This document shows, piece by piece, positions 5,731 through 6,610 of a DNA stretch of 6,610 nucleotides. Source of the DNA: CAJWGI01 sp036011785 (GTDB lineage: Bacteria; Chloroflexota; Anaerolineae; Anaerolineales; UBA11657); assembly GCA_036011785.1 (NCBI GenBank), contig DASCOB010000225.1, positions 1 to 6,610 on the forward strand, read 5' to 3'. Position 1 is the stretch's first letter. Each line of letters begins with the position of its first letter. Position numbers and translations under genes: made by a program. The notes beneath the pieces are model-generated. The model made no database searches and was not told the DNA's origin. It saw only the letters and a program-made list of their open reading frames with translations.

Positions 5731-6610
5731 ATGCTGAACATTGTCGGACGGCGCTACTGGTATTTCGGGCTTTCGTTGCTGGTCATGATTCCCGGCCTGC
5801 TCGCGCTGGGGTTTTGGGGCCTGCCGCTGGCGATTGATTTCACCGGTGGGAGCAAGCTGGAGGTAAGCATCGCGCAGGCTACTGACCTTAGCACCAGCCG
5901 GGTGGGGGCGCTGCTGGACGAGGCCGCCTTCCACGACAACGTGGTGCAGCTCTCCAGCGGAAACGTGGTCATCATCCGTACCAAGAGCATGGATGACGCC
6001 TCTAAGAGCGATGTCATTGCCGCGTTGGAAACAGAGTTTGGGAGCGCGGTGGAGTTGCTCAGCTTTGAGAACGTCGGGCCGGTCATCGGGCGGGAGGTCG
6101 CCGGCCGCGCTGTACAGGCGGTGGGCATCGCTGCACTGGGCATTCTAGCGTACATCACCTATGCATTTCGCGGCGTTGAGCACTCATTTCGCTACGGCGT
6201 GTGCGCGATTCTGGCGCTGTTGCACGATGCCACAGTGGTCATTGGAGTGGCCGCAATTCTGGGACGACTGTTGGGATGGGAGGTGGATGCGCTTTTCCTG
6301 ACCGCGCTGCTCACCGTGATAGGCTTCTCAGTGCACGATTCGATTGTGGTCTTCGACCGCATTCGAGAAAACCTGGGACGCTATCGCCGCGCGGATTACG
6401 AAGAGGTGGTCAATCTTTCTATCGTGCAGACGCTCGACCGCTCCATCAACACGCAGCTCACAGCGCTTTTCACCCTGCTGGCACTGGCGCTCTTTGGAGG
6501 CGCCACCATTTTTCATTTTGTGGTCACGATGATGATTGGCATCCTGAGCGGGACGTATTCGTCCATTTTCAATGCCGCGCCCATCCTTGTGGTCTGGCAG
6601 AACCGCGAGT
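5731..6610 (+). CDS. secF: Protein translocase subunit SecF, 3' end missing
   Basis: The frame is open from ATG 5731 to the window edge (293 full codons), so only the C-terminal tail is missing. An in-frame TGA at 5725-5727 fixes this ATG as the most upstream possible start. The visible protein has a first membrane helix (about residues 11-31) and DFTGG (36-40) beginning the extracytoplasmic domain. FENVGPVIGREV (112-123) follows before helix 2. Helices 2 to 6 carry LLHDATVV and the signature IGFSVHDSIVVFDRIREN (from 197, with D203, D209 and R210), then LDRSINTQLTALFTLLAL and a closing GTYSSIF helix. SecF pairs with SecD to form the proton-coupled SecDF motor. No Shine-Dalgarno sequence is evident; the 12-nt gap from secD suggests coupled translation. 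The expected family length (roughly 290-320 residues) implies the gene ends shortly beyond the window. Confidence 0.95.
   Translation, partial: MLNIVGRRYWYFGLSLLVMIPGLLALGFWGLPLAIDFTGGSKLEVSIAQATDLSTSRVGALLDEAAFHDNVVQLSSGNVVIIRTKSMDDASKSDVIAALETEFGSAVELLSFENVGPVIGREVAGRAVQAVGIAALGILAYITYAFRGVEHSFRYGVCAILALLHDATVVIGVAAILGRLLGWEVDALFLTALLTVIGFSVHDSIVVFDRIRENLGRYRRADYEEVVNLSIVQTLDRSINTQLTALFTLLALALFGGATIFHFVVTMMIGILSGTYSSIFNAAPILVVWQNRE

Noticed and set aside
1..6610. Mobile elements, CRISPR repeats, tRNA or rRNA genes, or defence genes.
   Set aside because: The window is almost entirely filled with housekeeping oxidase-assembly and Sec genes; no repeats, terminal inverted repeats or RNA-gene signatures were seen.

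Overview
This 6.6 kb window is GC-rich (estimated by eye at about 60%). All recognisable genes are on the + strand and tightly packed. It carries two functional blocks: a cytochrome c oxidase assembly / heme A cluster (about 1-4209), and the start of a secD-secF protein-export operon (about 4210-6610). The combination of a Gram-positive/Thermus-type CtaG, SURF1, CtaB, CtaA, a small FixH/YtkA-like secreted protein and compact, separate SecD and SecF suggests an aerobic or microaerophilic bacterium with an aa3/caa3-type terminal oxidase. Chloroflexota (Anaerolineae-like) is my best guess, but this is an inference from gene content and protein style; nothing here proves the taxonomy.

Block 1 runs in order: the 3' part of ctaG (copper/oxidase assembly membrane protein, entering from the left edge), SURF1 (starting inside the ctaG stop as TAATG), ctaB/cyoE heme O synthase (overlapping the SURF1 stop as ATGA), ctaA/COX15 heme A synthase (39 nt further on), and a signal-peptide plus C-terminal-anchor protein with a FixH/YtkA/CopC-like beta domain (6 nt further on). 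CtaB would convert heme B to heme O, CtaA heme O to heme A, SURF1 would help put heme A into subunit I, and CtaG (perhaps with the small His-containing secreted protein) would support copper-centre assembly. As sequenced, ctaB is broken by two single-base -1 shifts. Both lie at homopolymer runs, and inserting one G at each restores the family sequence.

Block 2 begins after a 123-nt gap, the only sizeable non-coding stretch in the window. The gap contains a good sigma-70-like promoter (TTCACT, 17 nt, TATAAT), then a long GC-rich hairpin near the predicted transcript 5' end, a second small hairpin and a 13-codon mini-ORF ending 4 nt before secD. secD (461 aa) is complete; secF starts 12 nt later in the same frame and runs off the right edge. 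Together they form the proton-driven SecDF accessory motor of the Sec translocon.

The most unusual feature is in CtaA. It has three CX5C extracytoplasmic loops, against the two pairs in Bacillus subtilis CtaA, and about ten membrane segments, against the usual eight. The extra piece looks like an internal duplication of the module that opens the second half of the protein. I see no mobile elements, CRISPR arrays, tRNAs or rRNAs.
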